From the NCBI GenBank assembly GCA_010645155.1, contig CM021319.1, positions 5,650,933-5,714,932 on the forward strand: a stretch of DNA of 64,000 nt. The letters are read 5' to 3'. Under the pieces are notes generated by a model. That model searched no databases. It was not told the DNA's origin and saw only the letters and a list, made by a program, of their open reading frames with translations. How positions within the stretch are numbered: position 1 is the stretch's first letter; each line of letters starts with the position of its first letter. Source of the stretch: Tigriopus japonicus. Its lineage: Eukaryota > Arthropoda > Copepoda > Harpacticoida > Harpacticidae. Shown piece after piece: positions 11,559 to 24,801 of the stretch. The position numbers were made by a program, and so were the translations under genes.

Positions 11559-12331
11559 AATACAAAATATAAATTGTTCACACATGCTACTCTCTGAAAA
11601 CAAAATTGTTCCTGTATTTGGCTTTTTTCAAAAATCTCCATCAAAGAACACTCGCTTGAACGCCACACGCAGATTGGAAAACAGGGTTCCTTTTAGTGAC
11701 TTATTACTGCTTTTTCCTAACATTTCAGGTGGCTCCCTCTGAGAAGTATAATTTGCTGACTCTCAACTGAAGCGAGCAGCTCCCCCTATAATCACAACAC
11801 AACATTGAACTATTTCAGAGGGATTGTACAAATTGTTCAATTGACGAGTGACGTTTCTATGTTAGCCCTCTAGTATCAACAACCTGGCCATTCTCCCTCA
11901 AATAGCAAATTTTCCAGCCTTACCAACGTCAGTTGGAAATTCTTTGGCAACGCTAGGGCATGAGTCCTGGCAAGACCTGCCTTTGGCTGTACTAAGTCAT
12001 CCACTACCTCAGTAAGGCTGTGTGTGAGTGAGTGAGTCTGCAAAGTGACGTGTAATGTGGTCCATTCTTCGACTACTTTTCGTTCTCGTTGAGCTCGCGT
12101 TTTGGTGACTACCGTGCGGACCTCCCAGATTCAACGGGATCCCATTGAGCGTGTGGATCCATTCACCGCGGTTGGACCAGCTTAGAGCGTCTTCTTGGAT
12201 TGGAACCGGAGATATTATCACGTGTGGTTGATCCCTTTCATGACACACGGCCATGACAGACGGAAGAAGAGACCAATTCTAAAGCTTGTCGTCGTCGTTC
12301 TTTTTTGACCTTGACCTCTCTGAGTGGCCTC
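11559..12331. other. upstream region and 5' UTR of Sec16
   Basis: About 770 bp before the Sec16 ATG. The last 300 bp are richer in GC and should hold the promoter and 5' UTR. A TGACGTGT (CRE-like) stretch is near 12047, but this is a weak motif match only. The terminal exon boundary is not visible. Confidence 0.45.
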
Positions 12332-15300
12332 ATGTCGGCTTTGCATAACCCACCCAGCGGGGGCGGCGGGCCCACGTTCTTTAATCCGGCCGCATTTCAG
12401 TCTGGCGTGGTGGGTCCGCCGCCCATTCCGCCGCCCGCGGCCCAACCCGGGGCCCAGGTCAATTCAAGGGCCGCTTCGCTTGAACCACGGCCTGTCACGG
12501 CCACGGAAGGCAATCATCCTCCGGGCAGGTGAGATCAGCAGCAGGAACCTGCTGCTGCAGGTTCCTTTGGCTATACTATTCTCGTCGCCGATAACCAAAT
12601 TATATATAATAACGAAATTGAATGGTTTTTGAGGTCAAGTGCTAACACTATCCGACAAATCTTCGGTAAATATATGAATTTTTTTCAAATTAAAGTTTTT
12701 CGAAAAAAAGACATCTTGTCATTTGCCAAACACCATCTTTCGATTGAAGAATAACTCTCGGTAATAGGAAAATGAAAAGGCTGACGGGCAGTATTTATGT
12801 AACATACTTCACATCGATGAGAAATTTCGATATTTTTATGAGATAAACACTTGACAGGCGTCATATGATGCCAGCCGTTCAACAAAAGAAACACGCATTT
12901 TCTGAAACTTTTGAAACCTGCATATCTGGTTTTGTGTCTAAGTTTTCGTCAAAATTGTGATTTCTAAAAAACTTTTGTACATCAACGCCAAACTGGTAAC
13001 TCTAGCTTTGCTGCTTTAAACAACTAAAATCTATTAAGGTTTAAGCATCATTTTCTTTGTAACAGCTGAGTTATTAATATGCATTTCCTTATCGTAGGAG
13101 CGATCAACGTATGGATGCTTACGGCCATGCCCCAGTGAACCCACCCATGGCTTCGTACGACAATAATAACTACGGACCCTCCCAATCACAGGCATCTCAA
13201 GGCTATTATCCCGACTACCAACAACCTCAAGCCGAAAATCCCCCCTATTATTATCACCAAGAGCCCCAGGTTCAACAACCCTCCATGGAGCCCGCTCAGG
13301 CAGATCCCATGCAGCTCCAATATGATGCCAATGGGTACTACGAAGCTGGTGGCTACTACGATCCCAACACGGGTTACTATGCCGGAGGTTGGGATCAGGC
13401 TCAAGCGTCTGGTCAATATGAAGGAGAGGCCTACGTGAATCCGTCTCAATATTCAGACCCAAATCAGTATCCTCCTCCCGATCCTCCTGAGGCTGGGGAA
13501 GCTTATGGCGCTGCACCACCAGAACCCCAAAGTATCGCCGAGTCCCAATTCCCACCTGAAACTCAGAATATACCCGATGAGCCATCCCATGAAAATCATC
13601 CTCCATCTCGTCTCCCAACCGCACAATCAAGTGGTGCGGCACCCGTAGTTCATGAGAGTGGAGCCGGGGCTGGACCTCCTGATGTTGCCACACCGGGTCA
13701 ACGGCACCCGCCAGATATTCTCCTGAATGATCCGTTCATGCCCATTGATCGATCTGATCGCAATCATTACATGCAGACGGGTCAACTGAGCCACGAGTCT
13801 GTGCCAGAATCGGAAGCCGCATATGCACCTCCGACTCAAGCTCGAGAACCCGTGGATGGTGGCAATGAGGCTGAACCATCAGGAGCGGGTGGTCCATCTC
13901 GCGACCACGTAACTGCCCACGGTGATCAAGCCACCGGTTCCAACATGGCTGGGAATCTGACTCCGGATGCCTCGTGGAATCATGGTGAGAGTGGGGCATC
14001 ACCTCCAGAGAATGCCAACTCGGTCTCGACTCCAGCCCATCAGGATCTGGATATTCCAATGGATCGCCTTGTGTTAGGTCAAAGTGACCAAAATCAGGCC
14101 CCACCCATGGCCAATCCCCAAATATCCGGTCCCACGTCCGCCATCGCGTCCACATCGGGCTCTAACATGGACCCCTATCAAAGTGCACCATCAGTACAAG
14201 ATCGTGTGGTGCCCGGAACGAGTGAAGGCACGGGTTCCACCCAAGGGACAGCTTATGTGTCACCGGTGAAGCCTTTGGGTCAGCCCAAAATGATGACCTC
14301 CACTCCCACCCTGAATCCGGAACCCCTTGACAATGCCGACGAGGACACGGAAGGGGGAGTGCAGCAACCTCAAGGTGAACGAAGTGAAGCCGTTGGTTCA
14401 GAAAGAAAAGACCAGAGTGTTATGGGACCTCCACCTTCGACAAGTGCACGACCTCCTCCTCCTAGTTCAACCCGTGATGTGACTGGTGCTGATACCCCAC
14501 CCTTGAATGGTCTGAAGAAGCTCGACTCTGAACTCGATCAAGATTTAGAAAGTGAGCGCTCCAGAGAGTCAGCCAAGTATCGTCGCCCCGAAAAACCTCG
14601 CACCCAAGCCAAGAATGGCCGTAGACATCATCACCGCTCACCCACTCCGCCCATCACGGATGACGAATCCAGTTCCGAGGACCAGCCATTCACTCACAGC
14701 AAATCCCGACCAGATCGACGATATCGTGGCGACTCTCCTCCCCGTGGAAGTGATAAGCGAGGGAAGGATCGCAAACGAGATCGACGCCCTGAGGATGACC
14801 GCAATCGATCCCGTTATTACAGAGATTATCGCGATGATCGTGAGAGAAGCTATCGGGATGACCGAAGTTATCGCGATGATCGTAGCGTCTACGAAGAATC
14901 CATGAATCATTCACGTCGTGGAGGAGTTGATAGACGTCGTGGCTACGATGATAGAAGAGAATTGTCCCGTCCCAGTTCAAGAGCGGGATCCGTGTATGAA
15001 GATCGATACTACGACCGAGACCGCTACGATCGGGATCGTTATGCTCGAGATTATGTGATGCGCCACTCCAGTTACTATCACCCTCACGCCATGCCCTACA
15101 TGCAGCCTCAACAATACCCGCAGATGTTGCCTGATCGAGCCGCCATGGACACGTTTGAGAAGCACTGGAAATATTACCTGGAGCACCCTGCGTTGTATGA
15201 GCAATTGAAGACCACCAATATTGCCCAGTATGAGAGTCTGAACAACTACTATCGAATGTGCGGAGAGTACCTCCGTCTCCCTCCGATTGTTCCCGTGGTG

Positions 15301-18300
15301 AAAGAACCCATTCCCGAGTTGTCTCGCCCAGATAGCCGAGCCAGTGTCCATTCGGGACAAAGTGAACAGGAGGCTGCCGCAGCTGCTGTGAGTAAAACAA
15401 ATGACAAGCATATCAGTACTAACAGAAATGCCCTGAATAACAATAACAACAACAACAACATTACTGACCCTATGATGTCTCACCATCAGTTCCAACCCAT
15501 CGACACCTATGGAAGTCGTCCACAATCCAGACAAGATGGCGGTGTCGATCAGAGCACGATTCAAGGCGATCCTAATGCAGACCCAAGATATCAGCCCACG
15601 TTTGCCGAAGAGCCGGAATTGGTCCAATATGAGGCTTACCATCAGGAAGGGGTTCAGACCTCGACCGATCATCGACGCATCACGCCAGCCAAGTTCTCGT
15701 CTCCACACGTCAAAGGAATCTTTGGAATTCGTGGACTCATGGCCAAGGTCAATGCCAAGAATCCTTTAGACGGGCAAAATGCCGTGGTGGAGATGCATTC
15801 CTTGCAATCCATGTTGGCCGAATTCCCGGCTAGTAAGGAACTGACTGATTTCCCTGGGCCTCTTGTGCCAGGGACGACCCACAAGGGCGAAGTCATTCAG
15901 TTTTGCCAATCCAAGATCTCGGGTGCATCAAAGAACACTCAGATCGTGGACCACGAGTCCTACGTTTTACTTTGGGATCTTCTGATCTTGCTCTTGCGAC
16001 AGAAGAATGCTATCGATGGCAGTGATATCGCCGAATTATTGTTGAAAGATCGCAATGTTCAAACACCTTACAGCAAGGTTCAGGAAAATGGAATCCAAGC
16101 CGAATCAATGACGAGTTCAACATCGGAGTTGGACGTTGTCCATCATGATCGCACAGTGATCATGAACAACAATAACTCTCGTGAATCGGAGAAGATCACC
16201 ATGAAATTCCGAGATTATTTGCTCTTTGGTCACAAGAAGGAGGGCCTTGAATTCGCCATGAAGCATGGCCTGTGGGGTCATGCTCTGTTCTTGGCCTCCA
16301 AAATGGATGAGAGGTCCTACTCGAATGTGATGCTCAGATTTGCCAATGGCTTGGCCGTGAACGATCCATTGCAGACGTTGTATCAATTGATGTCGGGTCG
16401 ACAACCTATTGCTGTCAAGGAATGTGCGGACACCCAATGGGGCGATTGGCGGCCTCACTTGGCCATGATTCTCTCCAATCCAAGTGGAAAGGATGGTTTG
16501 GATAGGAGAAGCATTGTCACTTTGGGCGATACCCTATTGGATAAGGGCTTCTTGTATGCCGCTCATTTCTGCTACTTGATGGCCAATCTCGACTTCGGTT
16601 CGTACACCAATTCCAACGCCAAGATGGTTCTCATCGGATCCGATCGGACCTTGCCGTTCAACCAATTCGCCACCAATGAGGCCATTCAGTGCACTGAGAT
16701 ATTTGAGTACGTTCAGAAACTCTCGAATCCGGATTACACCATGAAGTCCTTGCAATATTTCAAATTCGTCTACGCTATTCGTCTGTTGGACTTTGGGGTC
16801 TCGAATTCGGCCTTGTACTATTGTGAGCAGATCGCCAAGTCTTTGGTCAAGAGCCCCGAGCACATTCTGGGCGACCTCCTCCAACCGCAAGAGCTTTTGG
16901 AGCAAGTCCTCGAATTGTCAGAGCAACTGAAGTTTTTGGACCCAATGTACACAACCCGTGAGGGCGAGATCAGTGAGATGGGTGATCCCGAATGGCTTAC
17001 GCATTTAAAGAGTTTATCCACCACCTACGCGTACCAAACGTACAGCTCAGACTCAATGGGATATCAGTATGATCCATCTGTCACTGGACAGGACTATGGC
17101 GACTCGGCTCAACACGGTGTGGAAGGATATGAGCCCGAACAGGAACACCACCATCATCAGTACGATCAAACCTACTATCCTCAAGAGACCGAGCCCTTGA
17201 CGGTGGAGGACCATCAACGGCCAGCCGAAAACGACCCGTCACAAAGGGCTTCTCCGTCCATGGACGAGCCCATCACCATGCATGCTATCCCGGAAGAAAC
17301 CCTGCCCGCGTCAGGTGGACCCCCGATTATGATGAATCCCAATCAACTGGGAGGCTTTCAATCGAGCATGCCAGGTCCTCCACCTGTGATGCCGCAGCCT
17401 CCCTACCGTGAACGGCAAGATTCATCGTCCTCATCCACCCATCATCCGTCCGTGCCGCCTTCACCCGTGAAAGCGACTCCATCCGGTGGAGGAAACTACT
17501 TTAGTAACATTCGCACAGGCACAGCAGTTCCTCCTCCATCCTCGGGAGCCCCAAACCCAACAGGCAATAAGAATGTGCCCAACACAGCCCAACCAACACC
17601 TTCGGGAACCAAACCCACAGACAAGGCCAAGTCCAAGGAGCCGCCCAAGGAATCCGGTCCTGGAATTCTTGGTCGGTTCTTGGGTCGCTTTATTAAGCCT
17701 CCCAATCAAGCCCATTTACCCGATGATTCGGCCCAAACTATTTATTACGATGAGAAATTGAAAAAATGGGTGGATCGCAATGCCAACCCTGAGGATGAGG
17801 CCAATTCGATGCCGGCTCCCCCATCCGATATGGAGTTATCCCGTCATAATTCCAGCGCAGACATGGCCCTCCCCTCGCCTAGTGGAGGTTCCAATGCACC
17901 TCCAGGAATGGCCCCGCCTCTTCCCGGAGGTGGACCACCGCCTTCCATGGGAGGCAATAAGTACGTGGCCGGACTCGGAAAACGTCGCGGTCTCGCCGGA
18001 CGCATCGATGTGTTTAAGAACAGTCAATCAGCTCCGGTGCTCGTGCCTAGTGATGGGACTGGTCCCACTCTGCCTCCTCCCATGGGAAGCCAGCCTCCGG
18101 TCCAACCTTTTATTCCAGGAGCTGTTCCACCCATGGTTGGGACAGAGGCAAGTCAATCGGAAGAGACGACAGAAGCGCCATCGAACGAGGTTCCTCCCAC
18201 CAACACGGGAGGTGATGCTCCACCTATGTTCTTTAATCCGAATCAATTCACCCCGGGAACCACTACGGCCAGTAGTTCAACCAAACGAAATCGATATGCC

Positions 18301-18303
18301 TAA
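12332..18303 (+). CDS. Sec16: Sec16, ER exit site / COPII scaffold
   Basis: Two coding exons, 12332-12528 and 13098-18303, joined by a GT-AG intron (569 nt; CAG|GTGAGA to GTAG|GAG) in phase to an 1800-residue protein. Sec16 organises ER exit sites and binds COPII coat proteins. Residues 1-930 are disordered, rich in proline, glutamine and glycine, with an Arg/Asp/Tyr-rich RDDR-type stretch at about 617-720. The central conserved domain starts near residue 935. The Sec13-binding ACE1-type helical domain spans about 1100-1350 and includes the signature EFAMKHGLWGHALFLASKMD and NDPLQTLYQLMSGRQP. The conserved C-terminal LPDDS...IYYDE..KKWVD module is near 1605-1625. FFNP motifs recur at both termini. 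Exon 1 was added because the second exon opens in the same frame without a start context. The ATG at 12332 is the only one upstream in frame. Confidence 0.95.
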
Positions 18304-18563
18304 TGAGAATCCAGTTTTGATACATGTCTATTTTTCATACATTCCTACACACCACGAACCCAATTTGGTAGCCAGATATCGATATCGTGCCGGATGATCC
18401 GTTCAGATGTGAGTGACAGTGACCCTGTTTTCGCTATCCCTGTACAGTTTTGTTATCAATTTTGTCTTCTGTCACTTTCCCCTTTTTTCTCTTTTACCCG
18501 CTGACCCTAATTATTATGATGTAGATGCGGCTTCATTGACTTTTGAGGGCAGAAAATGAGATG

Positions 18564-18569
18564 AATAAA
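18564..18569 (+). other. poly(A) signal of Sec16
   Basis: AATAAA about 260 nt after the Sec16 stop, before the convergent 3' end of GINS2. Confidence 0.6.
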
Positions 18570-18714
18570 TGTTGATGATCCTTTTAGAGGTTTATGGCGG
18601 AATTAAATCTTGGGACCCATCGCTTGAACACAACATATATCAAATCGATCAATCGAAGGTGAGAAAGGCCTTTGAATACATTCGACTAAGCGTTCTCTTG
18701 TAAAAGTGTAAAGG

Positions 18715-19883
18715 CTACAAGGAACTGAAAGACGTGGAATGATTAAACAGCGTACTTTGAGAAGCCAATCGTCGTGCTTGAGAATTGGCCATTTCCAGTC
18801 GAAAAATGGCGTCCATGGCCTGAGGTAATAGAGGACGCACAGCGTTTAGTTCGATCAATTGCAAATGGTCCAATTTGGCGTGTTGAAGTCCGGATTGAAT
18901 GAAAGCGTGCACGGATTTTCTAAAAGTGAAACAAAATAAAGTCATTAACGAATCTCAGATTAGAGCGAACGAAGATGGTTTACTAAACTAAGCATGAAAT
19001 TTCGTTTGATAAAAGCGTCACGATATCTCAGTTGCATTTATCTAGTTTTGAATTAACATTGTGTTTTAGCTTTTGACAAAACATTTGACAAACATGACCA
19101 ATGACGAACTTGCGGGGTTATCAAATTTGACTCCTCAAAGAAAACTAAATTGTGATAGGTATTTCGTCAACTTTATGCCTGTTGAGATGGAACGCTAATT
19201 CAGTTTTGATCAAAGATTCAACCCCAAGATTTTACATACTTTCGGTAGAATAAATAAATGTTCTGTACTGTGTGTTCCATGTATTTGAAAGTGATGTTTA
19301 GTGGCATCCTTAAACATATCGGAAAAACGTTTCAAGTTGGAAAAAATTGCATACATTTTGGGATAGGCAATCTTCGATTTTGCTTTAAAAAACTACTTTT
19401 CCCATTCCTTTTCGGTAGATAAAACCGCGAAACCGAAACCGAAATTTCGGTCCATCCCTACTTCCGGCCTATGCTCTTATAAATCTCGGTCATTTACCGG
19501 AGTTTGGCTTGTCGGATGTCCCAGAGATCTTTGAGCAGGGTTTTGATGGCATCCGCCTGAACTATTTCGGGCGTGGCCACATCCAGAAGCATCTGAGACA
19601 CGGTGAACAAATGCGGGTTAGGCAAGGCCAAGAAGAACTGAGATTCCTTCTCCTCGTCTCGCAACGTTTCCAGGGGCTCCAAACGCATCCAATCGGGTTG
19701 CAAGATCCGACACTTGAGTCGTTGTCGAAGATGGACGCCGATCCACAACGGCACTTTCACGGGCAAACCCGGTCGAAAAGGGCCCACCTCGCCCTCCAAT
19801 AAATAGAGCAGGCCTTCTTTGAAATTGGGCACGATCTCGATGGGCTCGTGTTCGCCTAAGAACTCGATCTCGGCCGCTTCCAT
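18715..19883 (-). CDS. GINS2: GINS complex subunit 2 (Psf2)
   Basis: Two exons on the minus strand, 19883-19498 and 18919-18715, joined by a GT-AG intron of 578 nt within an arginine codon, giving 196 residues (human GINS2 is 185). GINS is a heterotetramer that joins MCM2-7 and CDC45 in the replicative helicase. Recognisable features: the N-terminal start MEAAEIEFLGE, the IVPNFKEGLLYLLEGEVGPF strand region, PGLPVKVPLWIGVHLRQRLK, LQPDWM, the helix DAIKTLLKDLWDIRQAKLR at the end of exon 1, and HAKLDHLQLIELNAVRPLLP in exon 2, all in the order seen in Psf2 proteins. The start is the ATG at 19883; an upstream in-frame extension to 19955 does not match the family. It is convergent with Sec16 (stops about 410 nt apart) and divergent from ISWI. 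Confidence 0.95.
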
Positions 19884-20889
19884 CCTGGCCCAAGGGAATA
19901 CGAATGAGATAAGGAGAAGCTGGAGAATGGATTCATTCAATGAAGGCCCGCTCACGACTTGAATCGATGAAAGAAAGGATGAGGTAAATAAAGCGACATC
20001 AGCGCCCTCTTCAATGAGAATTTGGTTTGGCCTGGATCAGTGCTCGTTTTAGTTTTTAATGGGGCTATTTGGAATGGAGGATTACTCAAGATACTCTCAA
20101 GCATTTGAACGACGGATGAGGGTATTTAGACGAAGGGTTTTGGAATAAAAGCTTAGGCCTTGGTGGTCAGGCCTACGAAGTGGGCCCGAGTTTTCCCGGC
20201 ATTGTTGTCAGTGACGCCACAGAATGAGATGTGAAAAGGTCATTGGAACGGAAGTTTTGACTCTTTTTCGCAGCGAGACTCTTTCGGCGAGGGTTTTGAG
20301 AGGGATCCCTGTCCATTCAGGGTCCAGGATTCAGACGCCAAGAAGGTGACCAAACTCACTCTTGAATTCATTCGCGGCAAATTTCAAAAACATTAGAAAC
20401 CCATCTTCAATGGATTACCAATCAAGACAATACTAGAAAGAAAGCTATTTTGATCATTGTTATTCATTAACACCCGCTTATCTTTCCATTTTTTCCTTAT
20501 TCTATGATTAGATATGATCATAATTAAATGAAAAACTCTTTAATATTGCAAGACTATGTATTTACAATCAACGAAACTTTTTTTTCTGCTTTTGCTATCA
20601 ATATTGCTCTTGATTCATACTACATGCATAATCACTCAGGCCATTAATCGACACTATTCTCGAATTCGAGTTTTCCTACGTCAGCCTTTATGAAGTCATG
20701 GTCACCCTGGATAAATCTTTGTGATTCTGCATTTGGCGCTTGGGCAAATCGGGCAAATCCGACAGAAAAAAAGAAGCAGAGAAGAGACAGAGAAAGAATC
20801 AATTTCAAATCCTCGCTCTCGAAGTGCCGACCGAATCCGAATCTCTGACCTTAGAACCGGTCATCTATCCATCTATCCATACTCTGATC
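19884..20889. other. intergenic between divergent GINS2 and ISWI
   Basis: About 1 kb between the two start codons. It should contain both promoters and the 5' UTRs; the purine-rich part from about 20760 is probably the ISWI leader. An in-frame open stretch upstream of the ISWI ATG lacks an ATG. No TATA box was recognised. Confidence 0.5.
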
Positions 20890-23800
20890 ATGTCCGGTTC
20901 ATCGTCTTCGTCGTCCTCTTCGTCGGCCTGTCCAACGCCGGCCGGCGCATCGGGCAGTGGTGCGCCCACGAACGCCCCTGGGGGCGGAACCGGAGCGGGA
21001 GCGGCCTCGTCGAAGTTGCCCACGGATAAACGCTTCGATTATCTGCTCAAACAGACCGAGTTATTCTCGCATTTCATGGGCTCGTCCAAGAAGGCCAAAT
21101 CGCCGTTGAAGGTCAAGGCCACGCCCTCCGGCGGAGGCGGGAAAGAGGGTGGGAAAGAAGGCGATCATCGCCATCGGATGACCGAGCAAGAAGAGGATGA
21201 GGAGCTGCTCACGGATCTGAATCAATCCAAAAAGAACACGGTCCATTTCGACGAATCGCCGCATTACATCAAACACGGCAAACTCCGGGATTACCAAATC
21301 CGCGGTCTCAATTGGATGATCTCGCTCTACGAGAACGGCATCAATGGCATCTTGGCCGATGAGATGGGTTTGGGCAAGACGCTCCAGACCATCTCACTGC
21401 TGGGCTACATGAAGCACTTCCGGAACGTGAGTGGACCCCATATGGTCCTCGTACCCAAAAGTACCCTGGCCAATTGGATGAATGAGTTCAAGAAATGGTG
21501 TCCCACGCTCAGAGCCGTGTGTCTGATCGGCGATCAAGAGACCCGAAATGCCTTCATTCGCGATACCATGATGCCCGGAGGCTGGGATGTGGTGGTCACC
21601 TCCTATGAGATGCTCATTCGCGAAAAGTCCGTGTTCAAGAAGTTCAATTGGAAGTACATGGTCATCGACGAAGCTCATCGGATCAAGAACGAAGAGTCCA
21701 AGTTGTCGCTGATTGTGCGCGAGATCAAGACCAGCAATCGATTGCTCTTGACCGGCACACCGTTGCAGAATAACTTGCACGAACTTTGGGCCCTCTTGAA
21801 TTTCCTCTTACCGGACGTGTTTAGCTCGTCGTCGGATTTCGACGAATGGTTCAACACGAATAATTGCTTGGGCGATGACACGCTGATCAAGCGTTTGCAC
21901 GGAGTGTTGAAGCCCTTCTTGTTGCGTCGTCTCAAGTCGGATGTGGAAAAATCTCTGTTGCCCAAGAAGGAGATGAACATCTACGTGGGATTGACCAAGA
22001 TGCAACGCGATTGGTATACCAAGATCCTCATGAAAGACATCGATATCGTCAACGGAGCCGGGAAAGTGGAGAAGATGCGGCTGCAGAATATTCTCATGCA
22101 GCTGCGGAAATGCGTCAATCACCCGTATCTTTTTGATGGGGCCGAACCGGGTCCACCTTATACGACTGATGTCCATATTGTGGAGAACTCGGGGAAATTG
22201 CTCGTGTTGGATAAGCTCCTTCCGCGCTTGCAAGAACAGAAATCTCGAGTCCTGATCTTTACGCAAATGACCCGAATCTTGGATATCCTGGAGGATTACT
22301 GCTGGTTCCGCAACTATAAATACTGCCGCATTGACGGTCAGACCGCTCATGAGGACCGAAATCGTCAAATTGAAGAGTACAACGCCGAGAATTCTGAAAA
22401 GTTCATCTTCATGTTGTCCACACGTGCCGGAGGATTGGGCATCAACTTGTACACGGCCGATATTGTGGTGCTTTTCGACTCGGATTGGAATCCACAGGTA
22501 TGTTGAACAAGGATATGCCACCCAATCATGAGCGATCTAATCAACCTATAATGTTTCTGTTCTAGATGGACTTGCAAGCCATGGATCGTGCGCATCGTAT
22601 CGGGCAAAAGAAGCAAGTGAAAGTGTTCCGATTGGTCACGGAAAACACCGTGGATGAGAAGATCGTGGAAAGAGCTGCCGTTAAACTGAAACTGGATCGA
22701 ATGATCATCCAACAAGGCCGATTAGCCGAACAAAAGGCCAATCTGGGCAAAGAGGAGATGCTCAGCATTATTCGACACGGAGCCAAGCACGTGTTCTCGT
22801 CCAAAGACTCTGAGATTAGTGACACCGATATCGATACCATCCTGCAAATGGGCGAGAAGAAAACTCAGGAGGAGAACAAGAAACTGGCCGAATTGGGCGA
22901 GTCCTCGCTACGATCTTTCACGCTGGACACGAAGCCGGAGAACTCGGTGTACAACTTTGAGGGCGAAGATTTCCGGGAAAAGCAACGTGACGACATCGGT
23001 ATCAATTGGATCGCTCCGCCCAAACGAGAACGGAAGGCCAATTATGCCGTGGACGCCTATTTCCGAGAGGCCTTGAGAGTGGGGGCCGCCGAGCCCAAGG
23101 CTCACAAGGCTCCTCGACCCCCGAAGCAGCCCATTGTGCAAGACTTTCAGTTCTTCCCACCCCGACTCTTTGAGCTTTTGGATCAGGAGATCTACCACTA
23201 CCGCAAAGTGGTGGGATACAAGGTCCCCCTGAACTCGGACTTGGGTTCAGATGCCAAGAAAATCCAGAAGGAAGAGCAGAGAAAGATTGACGATGCCGAG
23301 GAATTGACCGAGGAAGAGCAGGAGGAGAAAGAGGAGCTTCTGAATGAGGGTTTCACCAATTGGAGCAAACGAGACTTCAATCAGTTCATTCGATTGCATG
23401 AGAAGTACGGTCGTGAAGACATCGGGTCCATCTCCAAGGAGGTCGAGGGCAAAAGCCCCGAGGAAGTGGTCACTTACAGTAAAGTATTTTGGGAGCGATG
23501 CTCCGAACTTCAAGACATCGATCGTATCATGGCTCAAATCGAGAAAGGTGAAGCCAAGATCCAACGTCGATCGCTCATTCGAAAAGCTCTGGATGCCAAG
23601 ATTGCACGCTACAGAGCTCCATTCCATCAACTCCGCATTGCCTACGGCACAAACAAAGGCAAAAATTACACCGAAGAAGAGGATCGGTTCCTTGTGTGTA
23701 TGCTCCATAAACTCGGCTTTGACAAGGAAAACGTGTACGAAGAGCTCCGAGCGGCGGTTCGAAACGCTCCTCAGTTCCGTTTCGATTGGTTCATCAAATC

Positions 23801-24098
23801 GCGAACGGCCATGGAACTTCAAAGGAGATGTAACACGCTCATCACACTCATTGAGCGAGAGAATCATGAAATTGAAGAGCGTGAAAAAGCGGAGAAGAAA
23901 CGCAACAAGAAATCCGGAGGTGGAGGAGGGGCATCTTCATCTTCCGCATCCACGGCCAACAATGAAAAGGACAAGGGATCATCATCATCTAACGCTGACG
24001 GAAGTAAACAGACGCCGAGTAAGAACCAAAAACGCAAAAATGATGAGCCTAACGCTGATACGCCCTCGTCGAGTTCCAAAAAGAAATCTAAAAAGTGA
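20890..24098 (+). CDS. Iswi: ISWI chromatin-remodelling ATPase (SMARCA5/SNF2H family)
   Basis: Exons 20890-22497 and 22566-24098, joined by a 68-nt GT-AG intron at a codon boundary, encode 1046 residues (fly ISWI about 1027, human SMARCA5 1052). It is the ATPase of nucleosome-sliding complexes in the nucleus. A Ser/Gly/Ala-rich N-terminus is followed by the AutoN region ([15 protein letters not shown], about 93-108). The Snf2 ATPase has its P-loop DEMGLGKT at 157-164 and DEAH box at 260-263. The helicase C lobe ends with [17 protein letters not shown] just after the intron. HAND (about 693-790), SANT (about 798-850) and SLIDE (about 874-1000) domains follow, then a lysine/serine-rich tail. 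The start is the first ATG in the frame, MSGSSSS. In the AutoN basic patch the residue after RHR is Met97 where I recall Lys in fly ISWI. Confidence 0.98.
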
Positions 24099-24277
24099 GC
24101 ATTTTTGTCATGTTTCTTCGTATGCTATATGTACCGGAAACACGCTCGACCATTGTTCTCGTGAATTCATTTTGCCTCTCCTACCAACACTACAAAAAAG
24201 AGCCCTCTACATATTTTCCAACCTTGCGTTTATCATGGTATTGCAGCGTATGTTTGTGTATAGTAATTTAGTGCGAC

Positions 24278-24283
24278 AATAAA
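24278..24283 (+). other. poly(A) signal of ISWI
   Basis: AATAAA about 180 nt after the ISWI stop codon, on the coding strand. Confidence 0.7.
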
Positions 24284-24801
24284 TAGGTACAAAACACTCG
24301 ATTTGAGTCATTTGATTTATTATTATTGGTTTATCGACCTCGGTCGTCGTTTTGAATTATTCCCGGGAAGCGACGTTTATGCTGGGTTCGCCCTCATCGC
24401 CACAATCATCATAATGATCTACCTCTTCTACTTCTTCTTCTATTTCCCGCGCAGTCGTTGGCGTTGGTGTGCATGTGCTCTGAATGTTCCTTTGTAGAGA
24501 GACACCTAGAGAGGACACTAATCTACCATCACCTTTTTTCCCAGCCCGACCAAATCCATGAATCACACAAAGCGCTATATTGATATATCACGGGCGATAT
24601 GAACAACGCCAGTCAGCTCAGAAGCGTCGTAATTGGCACAGATCGAAACGATTCAGCGCGCAGTAGAGTTAGGAGGGACTCAATTCCCTAAAGGTTTTAT
24701 TAACTTTCGTTCCTTCCCACGATAGATTGACCCAAATTACAAATCCCGATTGAGTTAACAATCGCAGAATCAGTCGCTACCGACCATCGAATCCATTCAC
24801 T
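24284..24801. other. intergenic / promoter of the small secreted gene
   Basis: About 500 bp between the ISWI 3' end and the next plus-strand ATG. No strong TATA box; an AT-rich ATTGATATATC stretch near 24577 is too far upstream to call with confidence. Confidence 0.4.

Noticed and set aside
13034..18246. Several long minus-strand and alternate-frame open reading frames across Sec16
   Set aside because: They are antisense or shifted shadows of the long low-complexity Sec16 exon. They have no recognisable domains and no independent splice or promoter evidence.
19884..19955. N-terminal extension of GINS2 to 19955
   Set aside because: Psf2 proteins start at the ME/MD-x-AE-EFL motif, which matches the ATG at 19883.
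20740..20889. N-terminal extension of ISWI upstream of the ATG at 20890
   Set aside because: The extension has no ATG and does not resemble ISWI N-termini; it is more likely 5' UTR that happens to be open.
20721..24282. Open frames on the opposite strand and other frames of ISWI (for example a 237-residue minus-strand frame at 21808-22521)
   Set aside because: Shadows of a highly conserved gene with biased codon use.
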